From NCBI GenBank assembly GCA_019120335.1, contig DWVH01000062.1, forward strand, positions 1 to 34,974: a stretch of DNA of 34,974 bases. Direction: 5' to 3'. The translations under genes were made by a program, and so were the position numbers. The number at the start of each line of letters is the position of its first letter. The stretch's first letter is position 1. The notes below the pieces were generated by a model. The model did no database searches, was not told the origin of the DNA, and was given only the letters and a program-made list of their open reading frames with translations. Positions 25,536 to 34,974 of this stretch are shown here, in pieces. This DNA comes from Candidatus Enterococcus stercoripullorum (GTDB taxonomy: Bacteria; Bacillota; Bacilli; Lactobacillales; Enterococcaceae).

Positions 25536-26671
25536 ATGGTTGAGTGGATTGAATGCAAAATATCTGACATAGGGAATGTGGTTGGAGGAGCAACTCCTTC
25601 TACAAAGAAACCTGAGAATTATGAAAAAGGAACTATTGCTTGGATAACACCTAAAGATTTGTCTACATTTACTGAGCGCTATATTCGTCGTGGTGAAAGG
25701 AATATCACAGAGACCGGGTTAAAAAGCTGTTCTACATATCTGTTGCCAAAGAATACAGTATTATTTTCTTCAAGAGCACCAATTGGATATGTAGCTATTG
25801 CTGCTAATGAAGTATGTACCAATCAAGGATTTAAGAGCGTCGTCCCAAATGATAATATTGATCCGCTTTTCTTATATTATTTACTCAAATATAATAAGAA
25901 AAAAATCGAAAGGGCGGGAAGTGGAACAACATTTAAAGAAGTATCAGGAAAAACGATGAAGGATATTGTTGTTTATGTCCCCAAAAATAAAAAAATCAAG
26001 AGAGAATATCTTCTTTGCTTGGAACTATTGATGACAAAATTGAAGAAAATAATAGAATAAACAATAATTTAGAGCAGCAAGTATCCGCACTTTATCAGTA
26101 TTGGTTTGAAGATTTTGACCCTACAAATGGTGTTTGTCCTGATAATTGGAGCAATCAGTTGCTTTCAACGATTGCTGATATTTCAGGCGGAAAACGCCCA
26201 CCTATAAAATCTGAAGTTTACAGTCAAGAAACCCCTATTTCTATTGTTGGTGCTGCTTCTGTGATGGGTTTTACTTCTGAAGCAAACCATACAGAGAAAA
26301 TCCTCGTCACCGGTCGAGTTGGAACACACGGTGTCATTCAACGATTTAATACTCCTTGCTGGACTTCAGATAACACTCTTGTGATAACAAGTCCTTTTTA
26401 TGAATTTACCAATCAAATTCTGCACAGAATTGATTATTTGTCAATGAATCGAGGTTCAACACAACCTCTTATCACACAGGGAGATATGAAAAAGGTAGTT
26501 GTGTTAGTTCCAGACGAAGAAACACTTGCAAAATTTGAGGCACTCGCAGGTTCACTGATGGCACAATGGGAAGCAAATTACAATGAAAATGTTAAACTTG
26601 CTTCTTTAAGAGATACTCTATTACCAAAATTGATGTCTGGAGAACTTGATGTTTCCACCATCGAACTCTAA
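25536..26671 (+). pseudogene. Second hsdS, frameshifted in an A-tract
   Basis: The first frame (to 26060) encodes a target-recognition domain. The second frame resumes in the central conserved part, LLGTIDDKIEENNRINNNLEQQVSALYQYW, then the second domain and the ending LRDTLLPKLMSGELDVSTIEL. The break is at A5-T-A7 (25983-25995): one extra A, or two fewer, restores a single frame of about 378 residues. The 3' half is bounded by sites 3 and 4 and can act as a donor module for inversion. The TTG at 26015 that opens the second frame is not a real start. Confidence 0.85.
26058..26071 (+). repeat. hsdS recombination site 3
   Basis: The 14-bp core in direct orientation relative to site 1, inside the central conserved region of the second hsdS. 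It is followed by bases encoding EQQ. Confidence 0.85.
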
Positions 26672-26690
26672 GCCGCTAAATTATTGTTTA
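26669..26690 (-). repeat. hsdS recombination site 4
   Basis: This site is the exact reverse complement of the 22-bp site 1 and directly follows the hsdS stop codon. Sites 3 and 4 flank the 3' module, just as 2 and 1 flank the other 3' module. Confidence 0.85.
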
Positions 26691-26724
26691 CCATACTAAC
26701 TATAAAAAATACAGGAGGTTGAAC

Positions 26725-29700
26725 ATGATGTGTAAATTTACAGAAGCTACCTATGAAGAAGCAATCATTAAATTGTTTGAAAACATGGGTTACGAATACA
26801 TCTATGCACCAGATTATGATAGAGATTATACCTGTCCATTTTTGGAGGATATTTTAAAAGATAGTTTGGTACGTATCAATCGTGATCTACCTATGGAAGC
26901 CATTGACGATGCGCTGTCTAAATTGAAAAATTTTGATACTGGCAGTCTTTTGCAGAAAAACATGATTTTCATGGATTATCTACAAAATGGTATCACGGTG
27001 AAATTTTTTGTTAAGGGAGAGGAGCAATCATCAATTGTCCGTTTGATTGATTATCAAAATGTGAATAATAACTCTTTTTACGTAGTCAATCAGTTCATGT
27101 TTATTGACAATGGGAATCCTCATCGCCCTGACGTCATTTTGTTTATCAATGGCTTGCCTCTGGTTTTAATAGAATTGAAGAGCCCAATTAGAGATGAGGT
27201 AGATGCAGGAAATGCATATCGTCAGATTCGTAATTACATGCAGGATATTCCTACTCTCTTTTATTACAACGCCATTTGTGTAATCAGTGATATGGTTACT
27301 AACAAGGCGGGCACGATTACCTCTGGCTTGGATCGTTTTATGGAGTGGAAAACAAAAGATGGTAACTACGAGGATACTACTTATGCGTCTTTTGAAACAT
27401 TTTATGAGGGAATTTTTCAAAAGGAAAGACTATTAGATATTTTCAAGAATTTCATTTTGTTTTCAGGTGTCAGCAATAATCGTTTCAAAGTATTGGCAGG
27501 GTATCATCAATATTTTGCTGTCCGTAAAGCAATTGAACGAGCAAAGATAGCTACTAAGACGGATGGCAAGGGTGGTGTATTTTGGCATACGCAAGGTTCA
27601 GGAAAATCATTGTCCATGGTTTTCTATGCGCACTTATTACAAGAGGCATTAGATAGTCCAACGATTGTGGTTATGACGGATCGAATTGATTTAGATGACC
27701 AGCTCTATGCACAGTTTTCACAGTGTGCGGAGTTTTTACGTCAAACGCCCGTACAAGCAGAAAGCAAGGAACATTTGAAATCGCTTCTTGATGGTAGAAG
27801 TGCGAATGGTATTATTTTTACGACAATGTTTAAGTTTGAGCGTGGCGAAAAGCCGTTATCAGAACGTAGAAATATCGTGGTTATGGCAGATGAGGCACAT
27901 CGTGGGCAATATGGTTTTGATGAGAAAATCGTCATGTCTGAAAATGAATACGGTGAAAAGGAAGCCCATACAGTCATTGGTAATGCACGTATTATCCAAG
28001 ATGCGTTGCCGAATGCGACTTTTATCGGATTTACCGGTACCCCAATTTAATCTAAGGATAGAAATACTCGGGAAGTTTTTGGTGAGTATATTGATGTGTA
28101 TGATATGACACAAGCGGTAGAAGATGGCGCTACTCGTCCAGTTTATTATGAAAGTCGTGTGGTTCATCTTAAGCTAGATGAGCATACCTTGGGATTAATT
28201 GATTCTACCTATGATGTCTTGGAGCAACAGTCTGATAAAGAAACTATCGAGAAAAGTAAAAAGATGCTTGGTCAGATGGAAAGTGTACTAGGCGCAGATT
28301 CTACCATTGAATCTCTTTGTGATGACATCATTGAGCATTACGAAAAACATAGAGCGAACCTACTTACTGGTAAAGCGATGATTGTGGCTTATTCTCGAAC
28401 AATTGCGATGAAAATCTATCGCTGCATATTGGAAAAGCGACCTACATGGACGGATAAAGTTGGCGTTGTTATGACTGGAGGCAATAATGATCCAGAAGAT
28501 TGGAAAAAGATTATCGGAACAAAAGCGCATAAAGAAGATCTTGCGAGAAAGTTTAAAGGTAATGATAATCCAATGAAAATAGCCATCGTTGTAGATATGT
28601 GGCTTACTGGATTTGATGTGCCTTCACTGGCTACTATGTATGTCTATAAGCCAATGCGCGGATATAACTTGATGCAAGCCATTGCTCGTGTCAATCGAGT
28701 CTTTAAAGATAAAGAGGGTGGCTTAATTATAGACTATGTTGGTATTGCCTCAGCTTTGAAGAATGCAATGAAAGAATATACAAAGAGAGACCAGTCCACA
28801 TATGGCGACATGAATATTGCGAAGATGGCCTATCCGAAGTTTCAGGAAAAGTTGCAGGTTTGTAAGGATTTATTGCATGGTTTCGATTTTAGCGGATTTA
28901 TAGGTGGTACTCCGCTTACAATGGCTAAACTTATTACAGGTGGCGTAAATTATATTCTGGATGCAAGTACCCCAGAAAGAAAAGAGTTGTTCTTGAAAGA
29001 ATCCATGCTTTTGAAACAGTCTCACTCTCTTTGCTCGAGTATGACCACAGAGCAAGAACGCCATGAAGCAGCTTATATGGAAGCATTACGTTCTACGATA
29101 GTTAAGATTACTTATGGTGGTTCTGATGGAAAGACTTTGTCGCTTACTGAGATTAACGCCCAAATCAATGAACTTTTGAAAGCGGCAGTTCAGAGTGAAG
29201 GTGTTATCAGTTTATTTGACAGTAGCAAGAGTGGTGGGGAGAAATTTAGTCTTTTCGATCCAGCAGTGCTAGAGGAAATTTCTCAAATGAAGGAAAAGAA
29301 TATCGCTGTTGAAATCTTAAGAAAACTGATGGCTGAACAAGTTTCTCTTTATAAAAGAACCAACGTGGTACAGTCAAAAAAATTCTCAGAGAAGATAGCA
29401 CAGTTGATGAATTCTTATTATAATGGGCTGATTACCAATGAAGAAGTGATTAAAGAACTGCTAGAAACTGCAGAAGAGATCACAAATCTTTATAAGAGTG
29501 GACAAGAACTAGGACTTTCACAAGAAGAACTTGCATTTTATGACGCACTTACAAAACCTGAGCATATCAAGGATTTTTATAAAAATGATGAACTCATTGC
29601 GTTGACAAGAGAATTGACTGAAATGCTCCGTAAGAATCGCACTATTGATTGGCAGAAAAAAGAAACTGCTAGGGCACAAATGCGCAAGATGGTTAAAAGG

Positions 29701-29886
29701 TTGCTTAAGAAATATAAATATCCACCAGAAGATTATGCTTTTGCCATTAGCACAGTCATTAGTCAGTGTGAACTTTGGACAGATCATGTAGAGCCTCGAA
29801 AAGAAGAAAAAATCTATAAATATGTATCCGAGGTAGAGCTTAGTAATGTAGCAGAGGAGAAAGTACCTTACAATGAAACAAAATAA
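26725..29886 (+). pseudogene. hsdR, type I restriction subunit, interrupted by one stop codon
   Basis: The frame would encode 1053 residues. It has a PD-(D/E)xK nuclease (PDVILFINGLPLVLIELKSP, about residues 132-151), Walker A TQGSGKS, DEAH box ADEAHRGQYG, FTGTP and the later helicase motifs TGFDVPSL and QAIARVNR. Codon 442, just after GFTGTPI, is TAA (28048-28050) where relatives have Glu or a similar residue. The frame then continues as [13 protein letters not shown] without shift. A single G-to-T change (GAA to TAA) would explain it. Start 26725 has AGGAGG at 26713-26718. The product would lack the second motor domain and be inactive. Confidence 0.88.
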
Positions 29887-29915
29887 TGGAGGTGCTATGT
29901 GGAAGGAGTGCTTTT

Positions 29916-30090
29916 ATGTCTACAACAAAAAGTCGTGATAGTATTCCTTTTGAGGTAAAACTTACAGTACCTAACGCCCAGACAAGAGCGGCTCTTGCTG
30001 AATATGAAGCGATGAAGAAAAATCCTTCTCACTAATAAGCGGTATAACTCTTTTGCTGAATTGATGGATGAGGTACTTGAGGAGGCTTAG
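29916..30090 (+). pseudogene. Broken RelB/DinJ-like antitoxin gene
   Basis: ATG 29916 with AAGGAG upstream opens a 39-residue frame (MSTTKSRDSIPFEVKLTV...) typical of the N-terminal ribbon-helix-helix of RelB/DinJ antitoxins. It stops at 30033. The next frame continues with KRYNSFAELMDEVLEEA up to 30090. Removing one A at about 30034-30035 joins them as SHYKRYNSF. No toxin gene follows. It is a remnant, not a working toxin-antitoxin pair. Confidence 0.7.
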
Positions 30091-30164
30091 TATTGTAGCT
30101 TCCGACCAATTGAAAAAGTGTGGGCTAAATTTACAACCAATTTTTTCCACACTAGCACGCATTC

Positions 30165-30198
30165 AGGCAGTTTCCTATTTTTAGGGAGCTGTCTTTTT
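30165..30198 (+). terminator. Terminator before hslO
   Basis: Bases 30165-30176 pair with 30183-30194 over 12 positions (some G-U), around a 6-nt loop, with a run of T after it. It ends the hsd and antitoxin transcript. Confidence 0.75.
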
Positions 30199-30215
30199 CC
30201 ATCTAAACTTTAAAT

Positions 30216-30244
30216 TTGAATTTTTCCCATGAATTCGGTATTAT
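30216..30244 (+). promoter_or_regulatory. hslO-dusB promoter
   Basis: TTGAAT (30216-30221) and TATTAT (30239-30244) with a 17-bp spacer, ending 44 nt before the hslO start. Confidence 0.7.
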
Positions 30245-30288
30245 CTTTAGGTATCGAGAAAAAAGTAAATGGCCAAAGGAGGAGAATG

Positions 30289-31176
30289 ATGGCTGATTAT
30301 TTAGTAAAAGCGTTGGCGTATGACGGCGTGGTGCGTGCCTACGCGGTAAATGCGACGGATACTGTGGCTGAAGCGCAACGCAGACATGAAACATGGCATA
30401 CGGCATCGGCTGCTTTAGGTCGTGCCTTAGTGGGAACGCTGCTTTTAGGATCGACTTTAAAAGGTGAAGATAAATTAACGGTTAAAATTATGGGTGATGG
30501 GCCTGCTGGAGCGATTATTGTCGATAGCAACGCCAAAGGAGAAGTAAAAGGGTACATCCAAAATCCAAAAGTTGCTCTACCATTAAATGCACAAGGTAAG
30601 ATTGATGTCAAAGGAGCAGTCGGGACACAGGGGCTATTTACCGTCATTAAAGATTTAGGACTTAAAGAACCATTCACTGGACAAACCCCGATTGTATCTG
30701 GTGAACTAGGGGAAGATTTTACCTATTATCTTGCGTCTTCAGAACAAATTCCTTCTGCAGTCGGTGTGAGTGTTTTAGTTAATCCAGATGACAGCATTCA
30801 AACAGCGGGTGGATTTATGATTCAAATAATGCCAGGAGCGAGCGAAGAAATCATCACTCGATTGGAACAAAAATTAGCAACCTTACCACGCGTATCTAGT
30901 TTATTAGCAGAGGGCATGACGCCTGAGCAAATTTTAGAAACCATTCTAGATGATACGACCATTTTCTATCTTGAAACTCAACCTGTTTGCTTTAAGTGTG
31001 ATTGTAGTAAAGACAAATTCGCCGCAGCTTTAATTACATTAGGAAGTCAAGAATTACAAGAAATGATAGATGAAGACCATGGTGCGGAAACGGTCTGCTC
31101 TTTTTGCGGGAATAAATATCACTTCTCTGAGCAAGACTTACAAGGATTAATCACAGAAATTGAGGAAAACAAATGA
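30289..31176 (+). CDS. hslO: Hsp33 redox-regulated chaperone
   Basis: This 295-residue cytoplasmic holdase protects unfolded proteins under oxidative stress. The C-terminal zinc-binding cysteines are present: CDC (C237, C239) and CSFC (C270, C273). When oxidised they release zinc and switch the chaperone on. Start 30289 (MADYLVKALAYDG) is chosen from the family N-terminus and from AAAGGAGGAG at 30276-30285; an ATG three bases earlier is also possible. It overlaps dusB by 4 nt. Its neighbours dusB and lysS and the rRNA operon form a conserved chromosomal setting in enterococci and relatives. Confidence 0.96.
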   Translation: MADYLVKALAYDGVVRAYAVNATDTVAEAQRRHETWHTASAALGRALVGTLLLGSTLKGEDKLTVKIMGDGPAGAIIVDSNAKGEVKGYIQNPKVALPLNAQGKIDVKGAVGTQGLFTVIKDLGLKEPFTGQTPIVSGELGEDFTYYLASSEQIPSAVGVSVLVNPDDSIQTAGGFMIQIMPGASEEIITRLEQKLATLPRVSSLLAEGMTPEQILETILDDTTIFYLETQPVCFKCDCSKDKFAAALITLGSQELQEMIDEDHGAETVCSFCGNKYHFSEQDLQGLITEIEENK

Positions 31177-32171
31177 CAAATACTTGGAAAATAGGCGATG
31201 TGGAAATTAAAAATCGAGTCGTAGTAGCGCCAATGGCAGGGATTTCGAATGCGGCATTTCGAGTAACGGTCAAAGAAGCAGGGGCTGGTCTAGTCGTATG
31301 TGAGATGATTAGTGACCAAGGGATTCATTTTCGCAATAAAAAGACTTTAGACATGCTTTACATCGATGAGCGTGAATATCCGTTAAGTGTCCAAATTTTC
31401 GGTGGCAATAAAGATAGTTTGGTGGAAGCGGCTCAGTTTGTCGAAGCGAATACCAAAGCAGCGATTATTGACATTAACATGGGATGCCCGGTCAATAAGG
31501 TAATCAAAGCTGAAGCCGGTGCCAAATGGTTATTAGACCCAGATAAAGTCTATGAAATGGTCGATGCGGTGTCTTCTGCGGTAAAATTACCCGTAACTGT
31601 GAAGATGCGTACAGGCTGGGATGAAGCACATTTATTTGCTGTGGAAAATGCCAAAGCGGCTCAAGCAGGAGGTGCAGCGGCTTTAGCAATGCATGGTCGA
31701 ACACGCGTGCAAATGTATGAAGGTCATGCAAACTGGGAAATCTTGCGTCAAGTCAAAGAAAACATCGACATTCCATTTATGGGCAATGGCGATGTCCGCA
31801 CACCAGAAGATGCTAAGAAAATGTTAGAGGAAGTCGGTTGTGATGCGGTGATGATTGGTCGGGCTGCTTTAGGTAATCCATGGATGATTAAACGCACGGT
31901 CCATTATTTGGAAACGGGTGAATTATTACCAGAGCCAACCCCACGAGAAAAGATTGATATTGCGAAAATTCACTTCGACCGTTTAATCGATTTAAAAGGG
32001 GAGAAAGTCGCTTCTCGTGAATTCCGTCAACATGCAGCTTACTATCTCAAAGGCATCCCGCGGGCGGCTAAAGTCAAAGCGGCGATTAACCAAACGGAAG
32101 ATAAAGCGACAATGATTCAATTATTGGATGACTTCTTGAAAAAAACCGAGGAAAATCCTGTTGTACGATAA
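31173..32171 (+). CDS. dusB: tRNA-dihydrouridine synthase B
   Basis: This 332-residue flavoenzyme reduces specific uridines in the D-loop of tRNA using FMN and NADPH. The FMN-binding start VVAPMAGISNAAFR is seen at about 17-30. The catalytic cysteine is C105 in MGCPVNKV, and later MHGRTR and GNGDVRTPEDA fit the TIM-barrel. Length is normal. Its ATGA overlap with hslO shows co-translation. A strong hairpin follows the stop. Confidence 0.95.
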   Translation: MTNTWKIGDVEIKNRVVVAPMAGISNAAFRVTVKEAGAGLVVCEMISDQGIHFRNKKTLDMLYIDEREYPLSVQIFGGNKDSLVEAAQFVEANTKAAIIDINMGCPVNKVIKAEAGAKWLLDPDKVYEMVDAVSSAVKLPVTVKMRTGWDEAHLFAVENAKAAQAGGAAALAMHGRTRVQMYEGHANWEILRQVKENIDIPFMGNGDVRTPEDAKKMLEEVGCDAVMIGRAALGNPWMIKRTVHYLETGELLPEPTPREKIDIAKIHFDRLIDLKGEKVASREFRQHAAYYLKGIPRAAKVKAAINQTEDKATMIQLLDDFLKKTEENPVVR

Positions 32172-32180
32172 TAGATAGAT

Positions 32181-33779
<1,599 letters not shown>

Positions 33780-33792
33780 GCATATCATACAC

Positions 33793-33829
33793 AACGCCTA
33801 GAGGTATCGGAGACTTCTAGGCGTTTTTG
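33793..33829 (+). terminator. Terminator after lysS
   Basis: AACGCCTAGA (33793-33802) and TCTAGGCGTT (33816-33825) make a 10-bp stem followed by TTT. Confidence 0.85.
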
Positions 33830-33942
33830 AATAAAGGATGTGAGGCGAGTTGATCAGCTACGAACGGATAAGCTTTTCCAAGGCATAAAGATTTTACTAG
33901 TCGAGTATGTCTATACGCCGAAGTGGCTAGCTAAGTAAATAT

Positions 33943-34392
33943 ATGAAGTTTCATCTAATGGGAATGAAAGGTCAGAAATTTATGAATCAGTTGGAAGCTT
34001 TAACGACCTACGATGAAGTTGCTAATACTAATCTAGAAGGTGTCTTTGATTTGATTTTACAGGTAGTACTTGAGTACGCACTACCGCAAGAAGCCTTGCC
34101 AGTGAAATCATTAATTATTTCCGATATGGAGTTTGATGTATGTAAGGTGCCAAAATTCGAACAAGTCAAACGGAGATTTACTTCATTTGGTTATATCTTA
34201 TCTAAAATTTCACTTTGAAATTTAGCTAGTCGCAATAATCAGCAACCAGTTACCCAAAACGAAGCAGGCGTCTACTTGGTTTCAGGTGTCACGCCCAAAA
34301 TTTTTGAGTTAGTCGTTTCTGATGCTTTAAATCCTTATCAATTTATGTTGGAGGTTGTTGAAAGTCCTCGTTATCAACCAATCACAGCTTAA
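33943..34392 (+). pseudogene. DUF2828-like C-terminal remnant with an internal stop
   Basis: The frame encodes a C-terminal segment with LIISDMEFD and NLASRNNQQPVTQNEAGVYLVSG...DALNPYQFMLEVVE, a pattern I associate with DUF2828/DUF7788 (vWA-like) proteins. TGA at 34216-34218 replaces an expected Trp codon (SLWNLASRNN), while the frame goes on to the TAA at 34390. The N-terminal bulk of the family (about 400 residues) is missing and 33830-33942 shows no clear frame. It is a decayed insert between lysS and the rRNA operon. Confidence 0.65.
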
Positions 34393-34398
34393 TGATAG

Positions 34399-34440
34399 AA
34401 AGTAGGTTGGCCCAAACGATGAAAGTTAACCTACTTTTTT
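34399..34440 (+). terminator. Terminator before the rRNA operon
   Basis: AAAGTAGGTT (34399-34408) pairs with AACCTACTTT (34428-34437), followed by more T. It insulates the rRNA promoters. Confidence 0.75.
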
Positions 34441-34594
34441 ATATAAATGAACATAAATAATGAACGAAAAATACTTGATTTAAGAAGAAACAGTCTGATT
34501 TTTCTTAAAAAGCGAATAATAAAACAAAGATAACCGTGAATATTCCAGTTTTTACAAAAGTTTTAAAAATGACAAAAAAAGTTTAAATTTATTG
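34441..34594 (+). promoter_or_regulatory. AT-rich upstream region of the rRNA promoters
   Basis: No gene is seen. The stretch is rich in A and T tracts, especially just before the first promoter (34540-34594), as expected for UP elements or curved DNA that boost rRNA transcription. Confidence 0.45.
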
Positions 34595-34623
34595 TTGACC
34601 GAAAGCTGAAATCTTGGTATAGT
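34595..34623 (+). promoter_or_regulatory. rRNA operon promoter P1
   Basis: TTGACC (34595-34600) and TATAGT (34618-34623) with a 17-bp spacer. Confidence 0.7.
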
Positions 34624-34718
34624 ATTACTTGTATTTGAGAACAAGCCTTGATTTGATAAAGGTTTTCTCAAGTTAATAAAGAATTTTCAAATCACTCAAA
34701 AAAATATAAAAAAACTTG

Positions 34719-34747
34719 TTGACAAAAAAGTTCCAAGATGATATATT
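34719..34747 (+). promoter_or_regulatory. rRNA operon promoter P2
   Basis: TTGACA (34719-34724) and TATATT (34742-34747) with a 17-bp spacer. The bases around its -35 (TTGTTGACAAA) repeat at P3. Confidence 0.75.
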
Positions 34748-34799
34748 GATTGAGTTGCTGAATTGAAAAACAATTCAGAAAATTATTTGAAAAAAGTTG

Positions 34800-34828
34800 T
34801 TGACAAACAAATTATAAAGTGTTAAACT
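34800..34828 (+). promoter_or_regulatory. rRNA operon promoter P3
   Basis: TTGACA (34800-34805) and TAAACT (34823-34828) with a 17-bp spacer. Confidence 0.7.
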
Positions 34829-34839
34829 TTAGAAGTTGC

Positions 34840-34974
34840 CAAAACAACGCAGTAGACCTTTGAAAACTGAACAAATAAATGCAAACAACCAATGTGTAGG
34901 GTCTTTAACTTTTGAGTTAAAGAAAAATACATGCAAGCAATAGCTAGCAAAATCAATTTTGAGCTTAAAGTCAT
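34840..34974 (+). other. rRNA operon leader, 16S begins beyond the window
   Basis: CCTTTGAAAACTGAACA (from 34857) is the usual boxA-type leader element of Firmicute rRNA operons. A perfect hairpin TCTTTAACT/AGTTAAAGA (34902-34923, TTTG loop) and further pairing sequence precede the 16S gene, which is not inside the window. Confidence 0.75.

Noticed and set aside
26015-26671. Independent hsdS gene starting at TTG 26015
   Set aside because: The start lies inside the central conserved helix and has no ribosome site; it is the continuation of the hsdS at 25536 after an A-tract frameshift.
28096-29886. Separate downstream helicase gene
   Set aside because: It is in the same frame as the hsdR part before it, separated only by one TAA, and the protein motifs continue; it is the second part of a broken hsdR.

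Overview
The window reads as low-GC Firmicute DNA, most likely of the order Lactobacillales and possibly Enterococcus/Vagococcus-like. The right end carries hslO-dusB-lysS followed by a triple promoter and leader of an rRNA operon, an order familiar from enterococci. The genus is inference. The 16S gene itself would begin just past position 34974.

Positions 1 to about 22330 look like one integrated mobilizable element whose left end lies outside the window. From left to right it holds: (a) 292-7124, a tightly packed defence operon with an HTH controller, a HaeIII-like C5 methyltransferase and restriction enzyme (predicted GGCC), a protein combining a GHKL ATPase with a histidine kinase, a receiver-domain protein, and a second C5 methyltransferase; (b) 7128-8818, relaxase and MobC on the minus strand, with a possible oriT; (c) 9117-16043, a TetR regulator with palindromic operator sites, a heterodimeric ABC exporter and an ECF-type transporter (tandem ATPase, T and S components); (d) 16295-17316, a sigma-like regulator and a structured noncoding stretch carrying an rRNA-leader-like boxA; (e) 17412-22250, three overlapping large serine recombinases, followed by the right attachment junction. 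No conjugation (type IV secretion) genes are visible, so the element looks mobilizable rather than self-transmissible.

The element sits inside hsdM of a resident type I restriction-modification locus (22330-29886). Only the C-terminal part of hsdM follows the junction. The locus contains two sets of hsdS half-modules around a tyrosine recombinase, with four copies of a 14-bp recombination-site-like repeat, which makes it a DNA-inversion cassette. It is decaying: hsdM is cut, one hsdS has an A-tract frameshift, and hsdR has a single in-frame stop. An invading type II system has therefore broken the resident type I system.

From 29887 onward come a broken RelB/DinJ-like antitoxin, the housekeeping genes hslO, dusB and lysS with good terminators, a decayed DUF2828-like fragment, and the rRNA operon promoters.

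The best candidate for an under-described system is 2518-7124: an intact phosphorelay-like pair (dual-ATPase kinase and receiver protein) translationally coupled to a HaeIII-type R-M operon and followed by a second methyltransferase. By eye, GGCC occurs only once in the whole element (6780) but five times in the 4.7 kb of core genes at the right end, which agrees with the predicted specificity.
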